From assembly GCA_031002005.1 (NCBI GenBank), contig JARYHS010008074.1, positions 348,650,932-348,714,931 of the forward strand: DNA of 64,000 nt. The letters run 5' to 3'. A model generated the notes under the pieces. It saw only the letters and a list, made by a program, of their open reading frames with translations, ran no database searches and was not told the DNA's origin. Shown here in pieces: positions 11,502 to 22,791 of the stretch. Made by a program: the position numbers and the translations under genes. Origin of the DNA: Vandiemenella viatica. Taxonomy: Eukaryota; Arthropoda; Insecta; Orthoptera; Morabidae. Within the stretch, counting starts at the first letter, position 1. Every line of letters begins with the position of its first letter.

Positions 11502-11926
11502 AGGCCCCTGCCAGGCAGACCTCACACACAACGCGCCTGCACGCCGGGATACATATACGACTCCAAACAGGCGCAGAGACATCAAAACAAACCAGGAAAA
11601 CAAATAGAATCATCTAGAAGCTAAGTGGGACTATTTCTTACAGAGGTCGCCGTACTACCACACAACGGAATTCCTGCGCCAGGCCGCCTATATAAGCGTA
11701 GCCGGCCGCTCCACCGCCAGTTCCGGCCTGACCGCGGAACCAGCTTCAACTACAGAAGACCACCGGAAGTTCGCGAGAAGTAGAAGCCGTCTCTCTCTAC
11801 CCCGGATCAGGACCAGGCTAAATTTCTCGACGGTCATCCGCTAACTGTACCACATTTGTTATTGTTTACCAGTGTTTTGTGTACATAGTAATAAACCTCA
11901 AGGAACCATTAGTTGTAGTTACTTCA
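11484..11926 (+). repeat. 3' LTR of the gypsy element
   Basis: Matches the 5' LTR over about 425 bp without a difference that I can see, including the TATA box at 11689-11695 and AATAAA at 11890-11895. The last bases read AGTTGTAGTTACTTCA and differ from the 5' copy. Confidence 0.9.
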
Positions 11927-13906
11927 TTTCTTTCATAAAACAAAGTCCATTCACAACGATTTACAGTAAATTGCAAGGACAAACATACGAATCATAGTCA
12001 ATCAAACTCTAGCTTGCTACACGCTTCATAAAAACAATTCCATTTAAAGTATGGGTTTGAGGGCTGCTACACTGTACAATAGCTATATTTTTATTTTGTA
12101 TTTGAAGGTGGATGCTTAACCCATGTTAGGTTCTTTCGATTTTATTTTGTTGCTGATATAAAAACACTAAAATATTACCACATGCAAAGTTTATATTTTA
12201 TGCAATTTTTTCCCCTTACCTCCTTAAAGCCAGACCTTTTGTTACGACAGCAGAATTATTTGTGACTGATCAGTTCTTTCCAAAAAGTTACTTAATTCAT
12301 TTTCCATTTTTACATCATCCTTTACATTTGATACCAAGTAATTTACCATAAAACATACCTATAAACTGAAAAATAGTCGGGGTTATTTCTTAGAGATTGG
12401 TGATGTTTCTCAATTCCCAATAATAGTAGCGAAACTATACAACGTCAATAGGTTCAAGAACGGAGTGACATTATGTCGGAAATATTTATTATTTAAAAAA
12501 AAAAAAAATCCTTCTCCAATGGCAATTATGTGTAACGTGATAATTGCTCTACAGAACCGATTTGCAGTAGTGAGAAACTTTGGACATCAATATTAACAGC
12601 ACATACATACAGTTTGAAGTTTGTATAAGTAATAATTAATAATATTTTACTGGATGACTCATAATTAATAAAATTTTCTAAACTTATAGCGAAAATTTTG
12701 TTGGTTTTATTTTCCTTTATTATAATTAGAAAGTGCCGAAGATTAATAAAATATGTGTTGCTAACTAGGGGCAGATTTATTACACCAGAGAGTTATAATA
12801 TAGTTGTTCTGGAAGACAGCAGCTACAACCCTAGGGAACTGAGTTGAAACAACAGAGAGAGATTATGATAGCCGTTGTACTATATAAGAGTTTGTTTTTT
12901 ATAGTTGTCAATAAATAGTGTACTTACACCGGGAAATAATTTATCAGTAAACAAAACAGTATGATTTAAGAAAGGGCAGGGCGGATGATATAAGAAGATA
13001 TTACTAGCGTTAAATAAAGTGAGTAAAAGTGCAGGCCTGGTCAGTTGTTAGATACAAATAAAGAAGGACGGTTGAAGTATAGTTTTGTATTTGTGCACCA
13101 GTTTTCTCACCCCATCCGTAGCCATCCGTAAACGTTCACATCTTTTTTTGTTGGTATTAGCAGTATTTGTAATAGGCACCAGATACTTCTGGTATGAGGT
13201 GTATCTCTTTCCAGTTTCCTAGAGCAGTGTGTTGAAGCGATACACCTGATATCAACATTGAGTTATGGTTGGTGTAATTCACATCTGATGCTGAGACGTA
13301 GGAGTTATGATCGAGGTCGCACCATAGACTCAAGTGGTTTTCAACAGTCAGCTGCTGTTGAGTGGGTAAACAGAGTGTATAATGTATCTCATTTGCTGGA
13401 AACTGAATCCCGAGATTATCGAGGCGACGAAGACACAAAGCTGAGCGCAGCACAATGGACTGTGGGTAGTTCTGTCTATAGAGCGTTGTCTCGCATTTAG
13501 AACCATTCTCCACTCAACACGTCGGAAGATCTGTGATCAACAAAACAGAACGCATCCTTGCATGATTTCCATCGTATAGTCATTTTGTTAGTAATTGGCG
13601 TGAACATTTCAAAACTGCTTAAAACAGTGTGTTCATCAGGAAAAGGAAGATCACTTTTAGACAAGCACAACTGCAATGTTTGCGGAGTCTCCGCTATTCT
13701 CACAAGAGCACAGTGGCTTTGCGCAACACCAGGATTATATGGAGCTCACGGCTACCTATTTCCAGCAAAATTGCAATACAGAAAGACTATCATTTGTAAT
13801 TCATCTACTTATCTGGCACCGCGTTATGAACACTGTAACTGATTTCGGGAAATCAGTTTCCGTCAGTGATCGTCGTAACCCATAAATTATGTCCAAGCAA
13901 ACTTCC
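11927..13906. other. Unclassified DNA up to the scaffold gap
   Basis: AT-rich up to about 13140, then more balanced. Two overlapping open frames at 13157-13513 (minus) and 13258-13500 (plus) are 118 and 80 codons long. I recognise neither, and no splice or homology argument supports them. Confidence 0.45.
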
Positions 13907-14906
13907 NNNNNNNNNNNNNNNNNNNNNNNNNNNNNNNNNNNNNNNNNNNNNNNNNNNNNNNNNNNNNNNNNNNNNNNNNNNNNNNNNNNNNNNNNNNNNN
14001 NNNNNNNNNNNNNNNNNNNNNNNNNNNNNNNNNNNNNNNNNNNNNNNNNNNNNNNNNNNNNNNNNNNNNNNNNNNNNNNNNNNNNNNNNNNNNNNNNNNN
14101 NNNNNNNNNNNNNNNNNNNNNNNNNNNNNNNNNNNNNNNNNNNNNNNNNNNNNNNNNNNNNNNNNNNNNNNNNNNNNNNNNNNNNNNNNNNNNNNNNNNN
14201 NNNNNNNNNNNNNNNNNNNNNNNNNNNNNNNNNNNNNNNNNNNNNNNNNNNNNNNNNNNNNNNNNNNNNNNNNNNNNNNNNNNNNNNNNNNNNNNNNNNN
14301 NNNNNNNNNNNNNNNNNNNNNNNNNNNNNNNNNNNNNNNNNNNNNNNNNNNNNNNNNNNNNNNNNNNNNNNNNNNNNNNNNNNNNNNNNNNNNNNNNNNN
14401 NNNNNNNNNNNNNNNNNNNNNNNNNNNNNNNNNNNNNNNNNNNNNNNNNNNNNNNNNNNNNNNNNNNNNNNNNNNNNNNNNNNNNNNNNNNNNNNNNNNN
14501 NNNNNNNNNNNNNNNNNNNNNNNNNNNNNNNNNNNNNNNNNNNNNNNNNNNNNNNNNNNNNNNNNNNNNNNNNNNNNNNNNNNNNNNNNNNNNNNNNNNN
14601 NNNNNNNNNNNNNNNNNNNNNNNNNNNNNNNNNNNNNNNNNNNNNNNNNNNNNNNNNNNNNNNNNNNNNNNNNNNNNNNNNNNNNNNNNNNNNNNNNNNN
14701 NNNNNNNNNNNNNNNNNNNNNNNNNNNNNNNNNNNNNNNNNNNNNNNNNNNNNNNNNNNNNNNNNNNNNNNNNNNNNNNNNNNNNNNNNNNNNNNNNNNN
14801 NNNNNNNNNNNNNNNNNNNNNNNNNNNNNNNNNNNNNNNNNNNNNNNNNNNNNNNNNNNNNNNNNNNNNNNNNNNNNNNNNNNNNNNNNNNNNNNNNNNN
14901 NNNNNN
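13907..14906. other. Scaffold gap of exactly 1000 N
   Basis: A run of 1000 N, a round number used by scaffolding software when the true distance is unknown. Sequence on either side need not be 1 kb apart. Confidence 0.99.
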
Positions 14907-16590
14907 ACAATGACCAATTTATGTGGAAACAGAAGGAGCGTACTTCAGGGCAATAGCTAGTGGGGAAATATTGTCTACGTTCAACAGTGTCTTATTTTGA
15001 GGCATAAATCGAAACTGTCATTAAAACAAGTCAAATTTTATCCAAAAGGTGGCCGTGACAAATAAACTATATGGTATCCTGTCCGGATCTCTTTGCTAGT
15101 CAAAGAATAGCGGCTGAATTGAATCAAAGCAAACGGTAATGGATAAAAAAGCTTTCCACAGACATTCCCTCAATAACCGATAGAATGCGTTCTCAGAACA
15201 AAGCACACTCCTGGTTTGTCCGTGAGGTAAGGTTAATGGAGCTGCGGTTCTCAGTGAATAAATTTTCTTAAAACATTGGATTCCAAATCGGTAATGTATT
15301 CATCACACTACTTAGCATGGAGAAGCCAGTATCAGACTCATTAGACAAACGAGACGCAATATGCAACGTAAACATCTGCATGCACTGGCTTCTGATACAA
15401 TGAGGTAGATGCAACAGCTAGTCATTTTAGTTTTCGTGAAGCTAAAATGTATATAACGGTAAGTAGCATTTACAGCGTGATACCCAATAAGTAATAAACT
15501 CTATTTATCATACCATCAGGAAATTTATAACGTTAGTTCACAATTAGACTACATACGTTAACTCATGCATGGCTTTAATTCCCAGTGGCTCTAAAATTAA
15601 TGAAAGATATGGAATAAATATATATAAAATTGTATTAATAAATTTTAAAATAACCCCAATTACTTATTTTTCTTCGAAAATTTCCAAATATCTTAAGCAT
15701 ATATGTAGAGCCTTTTAGTATTTGTCGACATTGGGTACAGATTTCAGGTTTTAAATAATAGTATCTTTGAGATAGAACTGTTAAAAAATTAATACCAAAA
15801 AATTTAATTTTTACATTTAAATAAATATCTCAGACCTCTGTTTGTTTATTCTAAATACTGATACACCACTCGCTGAGGTAGACAACAATGTTTTTGACAC
15901 CTTAATTCTATGAACTCTCCTAGAATACAATTTTCAAATCTCAAATAATTTTTTCGATTTTTGGCCAGCGAAAACATGAGTAATTTACAATTTTAAAGTC
16001 TGAAACCTATCTCGTTTTCAAGTTAGAGGCCTGTGACAGATGGACGGACAGTGTATCAAAACAATACGGCTCCATTTTTCTTTAGGAACTTTTAACAGTT
16101 TCCATGTACTCGTGCACATGGCGGGAAGAGTAATTTTTTATTCTAGCCTCTCTTTTAAATGCAGACTCTTCGCAGTTCGGTGACGACTGAAGACCCAGTC
16201 TCCATGCAAATCTTAAATCCTGGCATGAAGATTTGTCCCCCTTAGGGAGTCTTATTTGCTTTATTTAAATATTTATTTAGCTTGGCTTCTTACAAGGTAT
16301 TTATAAAACAAAATTTAAGGTTAACAACATACAATTCTTATTTCACTTTTGCTTAAATTAACTTAATAACTAAAATATTCATTAAATCTTAATAATATAA
16401 TCTAACAGGTAAAAAGAAAGTAAGTGGTATAAACTAATGCTAGTGAAGGCTGAAGAAGAAATGATACAAACTAAATACTAATGAAGGTTGTAGAAATCTG
16501 TGAAAAAAGGCACAACTAATACAAGTGAAAGCAGAATAAATAAGAGACAACAATATAAATTAATACAATTTAATTCTAGGAAAACGTTAT
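14907..16590. other. Unclassified AT-rich DNA, repeat-like near 15960-16095
   Basis: No gene recognised. Around 16020-16095 the text CCTGTGACAGATGGACGGAC and then ACGGCTCCATTTTTC resembles a motif pair that I remember from dispersed repeats of many arthropod genomes; the AT-rich DNA before it may belong to the same old repeat. Confidence 0.4.
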
Positions 16591-16599
16591 ACGTGGTAG

Positions 16600-17970
16600 A
16601 AAAGGTTTCTCAGCTAGCGCTGTATTTGATGAAATTATATACCGCCTCCTTGGATCAAAGAAAAATACCAGCCGAATAGAAGACAGCCATCGTAAGTCTA
16701 GTGTTTAAAAATGGAATGTAATGATCCTCAAAATTATAGGCCGATCTCGTTAACCTCAGTATTTTTGCAGGATTTTAGAACACATCATCTATTCAAATGT
16801 CATGCGGTTTTTGGATGATGGTGAGCTTTTAAACCCAAATAATCATGGATTCAGAAAAAGCCGATGCTGCGAAACACAGCTTGCTCTTTTAATTCACGAC
16901 TTGAGCCGTATTATAGATGAGCAATCCCAGGTTGATTCAGTTCTATTAGACTTAAAAAAGCTTTCGAAACTGTGCCTCACACTAGGTTACTTACGAAACT
17001 TCGCGGTTACAGCATATCTAGACAAATATGCGACTGGGTTGCAGACTTTCTGAAAGGCAGAACACAGTGTGTAGTTCTCGACGGTGAGCGTTTATCACTT
17101 ACTGAGTGAGGTCCGGGGTACCTCAGGGAAGCGTGATAGGGCCTCTGTTGTTTCTCATATACATTAATGATTTGTGCGACATAATAAGGGGGATGAAAAG
17201 ATTATTTTCTGATGATGCTATTATTTATCGTGTAATCACAACCCGGACGACTTTGTTACAAGAAGATATTATGAAAATAATTGCTTGGTGTAAAGATTGA
17301 CAGTTGGAGTTAACGCTAAAAAGTGCCAAGTCATGCGTGTAAGTAAAACGGTGACACCATTTAGCTCTGAATATACAATTAATGGTACTATCCTTAGAAC
17401 GGTAGATTCCGCTAAATACCTTGGGATAACAATTCGGAATAATTTGTCGTGGAATGAGCATAATCGAGAATGTAATAGGGAAAGCAAATCGTATGCTTCG
17501 ATTTCTAGGTCGTAATTTAAAACAATGCACTCCGGTAGTTAAATCGATTGCATACAAGTCACTCGTTCGGCCTCACTTAGAATATTGTTGCTCTGTATGG
17601 GGTCCCCATCAAAAGGGATTAATGGAGGCATTAGAGATGGTCCAAAGAAGATCCGCCCGATTCGTGACAGGTATATATAGTTGGAGGTAAATCGTAAGTG
17701 CGATGTTGTAGGAGTTAGGTTGGGAAGACCTGGAGCACCGAAGGCGTTGCTCTCGACAGAAGCTAATTAAAAAATCCTCGACTGACGTATTTCGGAATGA
17801 CAGTAAACAAATATTGCTACCAGCAACATTCATATCCCGGAATGACCGCGAAATAAGATAAGAGAAATCAGGGCCAGAACCTATTCATTCTGTACTCATT
17901 TTTTCCACGAGCGATTATGGAGTGGAATAGAAAGGATTTACCAGGCGACTAAACATAAAATCCTACAGGA
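16600..17970 (+). pseudogene. Broken LINE reverse transcriptase (CR1/Jockey-like)
   Basis: Pieces of one reverse transcriptase lie in order in changing frames. NYRPISLTS-like text at about 16735; LEHIIYSNVMRFLDD and HGFRKSRCCETQLALL (16802 onward); a damaged palm motif (VLLDLKKLSK where LDFxKAFD is expected); GVPQGSVIGPLLF (about 17110); FSDDAIIY at about 17205 in place of the catalytic FADD; AKYLGITI and SLVRPHLEYCCSVWGPHQKG (about 17560); then a decayed tail to about 17970. The enzyme would copy its own RNA at a nicked chromosomal target. At least three frame changes and an altered catalytic box make it inactive. No endonuclease or 5' region is seen upstream, so the copy is also 5'-truncated. 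Clade assignment is by general appearance only. Confidence 0.85.
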
Positions 17971-17990
17971 GTAGCTTTCGATAAAGTACT

Positions 17991-18140
17991 CCGGCCATCC
18001 TGATCAGGGTTTTCCATGGTTTCCCCAGATCGCTCCAGGCGAATGCTGGGATGGTTCCCCAGATAGCCAAGCGCCTCCTGCCATATCCCGTATATCCCTT
18101 CCAAACCATTACCTTTCCGGATAGGTGCAATGCACCCTCC
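17991..18140 (+). repeat. SINE body fragment
   Basis: The central block of the common SINE (CCATCCTGATCAGGG, CCATGGTTTCCCCAGATC, CCAGGCGAATGCTGGGATGG) appears without the tRNA-like head. The 3' part after about 18065 differs from the usual tail and could be a different subfamily or unrelated sequence. Confidence 0.6.
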
Positions 18141-20135
18141 GCCACACTTTTAGTGAATCGTGGAGTAATAGTAATAGTAGTGACAGGTAATGCATTCTCA
18201 AAGTGTGTTTAAACAAACCGATTCCTTTAGTAGTTCTAATTTCATCGGAAGATTATTCCAATCTAGCCGCTGAAATGGAGAAGAAATTAGCAAGGGTTTC
18301 CGAAGTGGTGGAGGGGTTAGTGGGTACACTTGAGTTCAGAGACTTGGTGAGAAAGTCCTAAGCATTTGCTTTTTTTAATAATAGGCGGGAGTTCTCAGGT
18401 GCATAAGGCAGTTAAGGATACAAAGAGTTTGGAACGATCGTCGAACGCATGCGCGAAGAATTTTCAGCGGTCATATGAAGGAGAGACATGGTCATGCAAA
18501 CGCAGGACGCAAATCAACCTTACACACGAGTTCATAACGAGTTCAAGTTTCCTTATGTGTGGCGTACTTAAATTTTGCTAAGCAACGTCGCAGTAATCAA
18601 GATGGGGAATACAAGGGCCTGCACCAGTTGTTTTTTCCCCCCCTAAATGGAAGTGTAAAATCGTCTTACGTTTAGATAGAGTATGAAGAGAAGAGAAGGC
18701 TTGGTGATATTCTGAGGACAGTATTCTCAAATCAATTTAACTTATTTAATATTCAGGATTAATTTCAGCTCCACTACAAACGGGTAAATTACGTCTCTAA
18801 GATTCTCAATAAATATTTATATCAGTACAGAAATGGTCACTTGCAGCATGACCGTATAAATGCGCAGATTGTTTTTAAAACATTCAGCACTATATATGCT
18901 CGACTTGAGTTGACATTCCCATTATTCTCAGTAAATCCCATCGTCATTGGAATCTGAGAGACGTAAAGGTATTTATGAGATTTAACCGATCTGTTTTCTT
19001 TCGAACCGATACTGATACGGAAACAATACTGCACACAATGATCAAGATCAAAGTAATTGCAAGAACTATCGCCTGCATGTACAATGATGGTCTTAAACTT
19101 CTATACTTCAGATACATACTGTTATGCAATCAGAAAGCATTAAGCTATGTAAACTGTGCTCTTCATATACAAACAAAAGTTCCTTAGTGTTTCCAATAAT
19201 TTGATTTATTATGACAGAAATTTTTTAAAAAATCACTCGTATATTACCAAATTACTGTTGTCAGCTAAGGATAACAGGCCAGTACCCTAGCAAAATTGTT
19301 GTGTGTTTTACATGGTAACATTAATTAAATTCATTATGTAAGTTTGATAAACGACTTCACATCAAGTCTATTCCATCATCGTCGCATATATGTCAATTCC
19401 GTAATTTTATAAAAATGTTAAATTCATAGTTTCATAATTGGTTCCAATTTATGAAATATAGCCTATGTATCTTACTAATGGGAAAGGAAATCTATCACAA
19501 ATGAGTCTAAAGTAAGCATATTACAAATTTAAGTTTTATTAATTTAAACAGTAATTAGTTTAGTTGAAAGAGAAATGTATATTAAGTATAAGATGCGGTG
19601 TGGTGTTATAGGTTTCAATATAGTTGTCAAGGTCATTGCAGACCGAGGAAGACAAAACGACAGCTAAGACTACAGTAAACAAGATTTTTTTTTTTCTGTT
19701 CACAGCTATGTATTTCGAAGGTATGTAGATGTATATCAGCAAAATGACAAATTATACTTAACAAGAGATGAAGTTAGCAGCCGCCTGTACTCGTTTCAGG
19801 GTCCTATCCTATCCTTAGCCGGATCTCATGGAATATTCCTTACGTTCTCCACTTTATTTATTTCTTTGATGATTCTAGGTTAGTAGTGTGTACTAGATCA
19901 CTATCAGAATCGTTTCACGAACATCAGTAGCGGTACCGCTCACTTCTGAAAAGTCAATACTGATTTCGGCCCTAAATTACATTTCACTAAATGCACATTT
20001 CGCAGAAACACTACTGTGAATTTGTGTAAACTGGTCTCAGACTGTAGAGAGATAATTTATTTACTGATGCCGTAAGGGGGTGTTAGGGTTTGGGGGAAAC
20101 TATATTAGCCTCTTCCAACCAAATTTCAACCTCTC
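18141..20135. other. Unclassified DNA
   Basis: No gene or element recognised. Open frames stay under 75 codons and show no family motif. Confidence 0.5.
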
Positions 20136-20469
20136 CTTCACGTGGTGCATCCCGTTTCTATGGACGAAGTTCTAGCAAATGAAATATTCCCGGTATAAAG
20201 AGTCGCCCACTGCTTTCCAACGGCCTCCGAAAGGAGGGTAGAAGAGCTCTGAGTGGTCCAGGCACCCTCTTGACCCTGTGGTTTCAAACGGACCCTGAAG
20301 GTGGATGAATCACAAATGAGCAACGATATGGGGATGCAGAAGGCAACGGAAGCCACTGCATGCCTAGGCCATGTAATCCTCTCAAATTATGTATAGTATG
20401 ATGGCTTCTTCCTGGGTAAAGTTTTCCGGAGTCCCGGGTCTCTGGGTGGGAACTGCTCAGAATTAATAT

Positions 20470-22791
20470 ACACATTCTACGAGTCAGAGCGTGGAATATT
20501 AAAAGTCTGAATAGGGCTGGTAAATTGGAAAACGTAAAAGGGGATAGGGAATGACTTAAGTTAGATGTTATTGGGATTAGTGAGATTAAATGGAAAGACG
20601 CACATGATTTCTGGTCTGGGGAATACAAGATTACTAGAGCACGAGCTGTCAGTGGAGTCACTGGTGTAGGATTTATAATGGACAAGAGAGTAGGGAAACG
20701 GGTGAGTTATTGTAAACAGTTTAGTGACAGGTTTATTTTGATGAGGTTAGAAACTAATCCCGTCCCAACCACATTAGTAAAAGTGTATATGCCAACATCA
20801 CAAGAAGATGATGCAGAAAAAGAGAAAATATACCCGGTAATTGAAGAATTAATCCAATATCTGAAGGGGGAGGAAAATCTAATAACCATGGGTGATTGGG
20901 ATACAGCTGTGGGAGAAGGAAAAGAAGGGAATACTGTTGGAAGTTTTGGTTTAGGAGAATGAAATCAACGGGGAAGTAGATTGTTACAATTTTGTGAATA
21001 GATATAAGCTAGTTGTGGCAAACACACTATTTAGAGTCATACTAGAAGGATATACACCTTGAAACGTCATGGGATACAGCCAGATATCAGCTAGTTTATA
21101 TAATGGTCAAACAGAGATTCAGGAATCAAGTTCTAGCGTACCCAGGAGCAGACATAGACTCGGACCATAATCTGATAGTTATGAAGTGCAGGCTGAATTT
21201 CAAGAGAATAAAGAAGCAATACAAGCGGAACAGACTGGAAGTGAATAAATTGAAACAATCTATCAAGAGAAAAAAGTTTTACAGAAATAGTAGACGTGGG
21301 TCTAAGTAGTAACTCTTAAAGTAGCTCAACTGAGGAGGAATGGAATGCATTAAAAACCGAAATAATGGAAGCTGGTAAAGAAACATTTGGCTTTAGCGAA
21401 CAAGCCGCTCGAAGACCTTGGATCACAGAGTAAATATTGGAATTGATGAATCAAAAATGCTCAGGATGAAGCAGGAAGAGCGCAATACAGACAATTTAGA
21501 AATACAATAAACAGGAAATGCAAAGAAGCAAAAGAAAGATGACTGTAAGAAAAGTGTGAAGACGTAGAAATGGAAATAGTCGTAGGTAAAGTAGAGGTGG
21601 CATATAGGAAGATCAAACAGAATTTTTGAGAAATGAAGAAAAGAGGTATAAACACTAAAGCTGTCGATGGGAAACCTCTTCTAAGTTCAGAAGATAGAGC
21701 TAACCGATGGATGGAATACTTTGAGAAACTGCATGATAGAGATGATTTTGAACAACAGTGTATTGGAAAGAGAAGTTGACGTCGACATTGACGACTTAGG
21801 TGATCCTGTTTTGAGGACAGAATTTTATAGAGCTTTGAATGATATGAAATCAAATAAGGCAGTTGGAATTGATGAGATTTCTGCAGAACTTCAGAAGCCC
21901 CTAGAAGAAGAAGGAACCCAAAGATTATTCAACTAATATCAAAAAGTTATGAAACAGGAGAGATTCCCCCTGATTTTAATAAAAGTTTCATCTTCACGCT
22001 TCAGAAGAAAGCAAAGCTAATAGATGTAAGAATTATCGCACCATAAGTCTAACATAACATGCTTCAAAATTACTGACTAGAATAATGTACAGATGAAATG
22101 AATTGGTAGTAGAAGAGATAGTAGGTGAAGTTCAATTTGGGTTTAGAAAAAGCTGCTGTACAAGGGAAGCAATTCTGTCTTTAAGACTAATACTTGAAGG
22201 GCGGATCAAGAAAAACAAAGATACTTTTATGTCATTTGTTGATTTAGAGAAAGCGTTTGATAATGTTAGGTGGGACAGGATGTTCAATTTTTTTAAAGAC
22301 GTTGGGTCTAAAACACCGAGATTTAAGAATACTTTATAATCTTTATAAGAATCAAATACCTATAATAAAAGTAGAGAATCATGAGACACACGCATAAGTT
22401 AAAAAGTGTGTGAGACAAAGATGTCTTCTATCTCCTTTAACATTCAATTTGTATCTAAAGAATCAATAAAGGAAGTGAAAGAAATATTTGAATGTCGCAT
22501 AAGTGTTCAAGGAGAAACGATTTCCTGATGACATTGTCTTGTTAGAAGAACGAGCTGAGGATATTGCGAAGTTGTTGAATATCATGAACAAAATACTGAA
22601 GGAAGATTTTGAACTAAATATAATACAAAGCAAGACAAAAGTGATTAAATATACCAGAAATATACCAATAATAGTAGATTTAATATAAATATAGGGTCGG
22701 ATGCAATACAAGAAATTAGTGAATTTTGCTACTTAAGATGGATAATTACAACGGATGGCCGAAGCAGGAATGATGTCCAAAAGCAGGACTA
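20470..22791 (+). pseudogene. RTE ORF2, endonuclease and RT part
   Basis: The endonuclease (APE type, nicks the target DNA) is seen as VGFIMDKRVGKRVSYCKQF and VKVYMPTSQEDDAEKEKI (20678-20962), GDWDTAVGEGKEGNTVG at about 20890 (the usual GDWN has become GDWD), and the SDHNLIVMKC end at about 21155. The reverse transcriptase shows VQFGFRKSCCTREAILSLRL and FVDLEKAFDNVRWDRM (22103-22339), then FPDDIVLLEE at about 22525, where the catalytic FADD carries Ala to Pro. The segments use all three frames, so no active protein results. The reading stops abruptly at the nested element, within the region that follows the palm (GRSRNDVQ...). Confidence 0.87.

Larger units (their letters stand above)
6640..11926 (+). 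mobile_element. Ty3/gypsy LTR retrotransposon, mag-like lineage, near complete
   Basis: The element has two direct LTRs (6640 to about 7083 and 11484 to about 11926), a primer-binding site right after the 5' LTR, gag, pol, and a purine tract before the 3' LTR. Domain order is Gag, two zinc knuckles, protease, reverse transcriptase, RNase H, integrase with a GPY/F-type C-terminus; no env-like frame follows. The RT block with CGDFKTTVNP and DDYPLPRPDDLF is typical of the mag lineage. The body is markedly GC-rich compared with the AT-rich flanks. The LTRs appear identical over about 425 bp, which implies a recent insertion, yet the coding region has two single-base frameshifts. The TG...CA ends are present, but no perfect target duplication is seen (tatc on the left, tttc on the right). 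Confidence 0.95.

Noticed and set aside
7214..11613. Many open frames on the minus strand and in other plus frames across the gypsy element
   Set aside because: Shadows of the GC-rich gag-pol region; their residues (Arg, Pro, Gly, Ser runs) carry no family motif.
13157..13513. 118-codon minus frame and 80-codon plus frame before the gap
   Set aside because: They overlap each other on opposite strands, lack recognisable motifs and have no sign of splicing or a neighbouring exon.
13801..14960. Open frames of about 355-369 codons across the N run
   Set aside because: They consist almost wholly of unknown residues from the gap; the known ends are short and unrelated.
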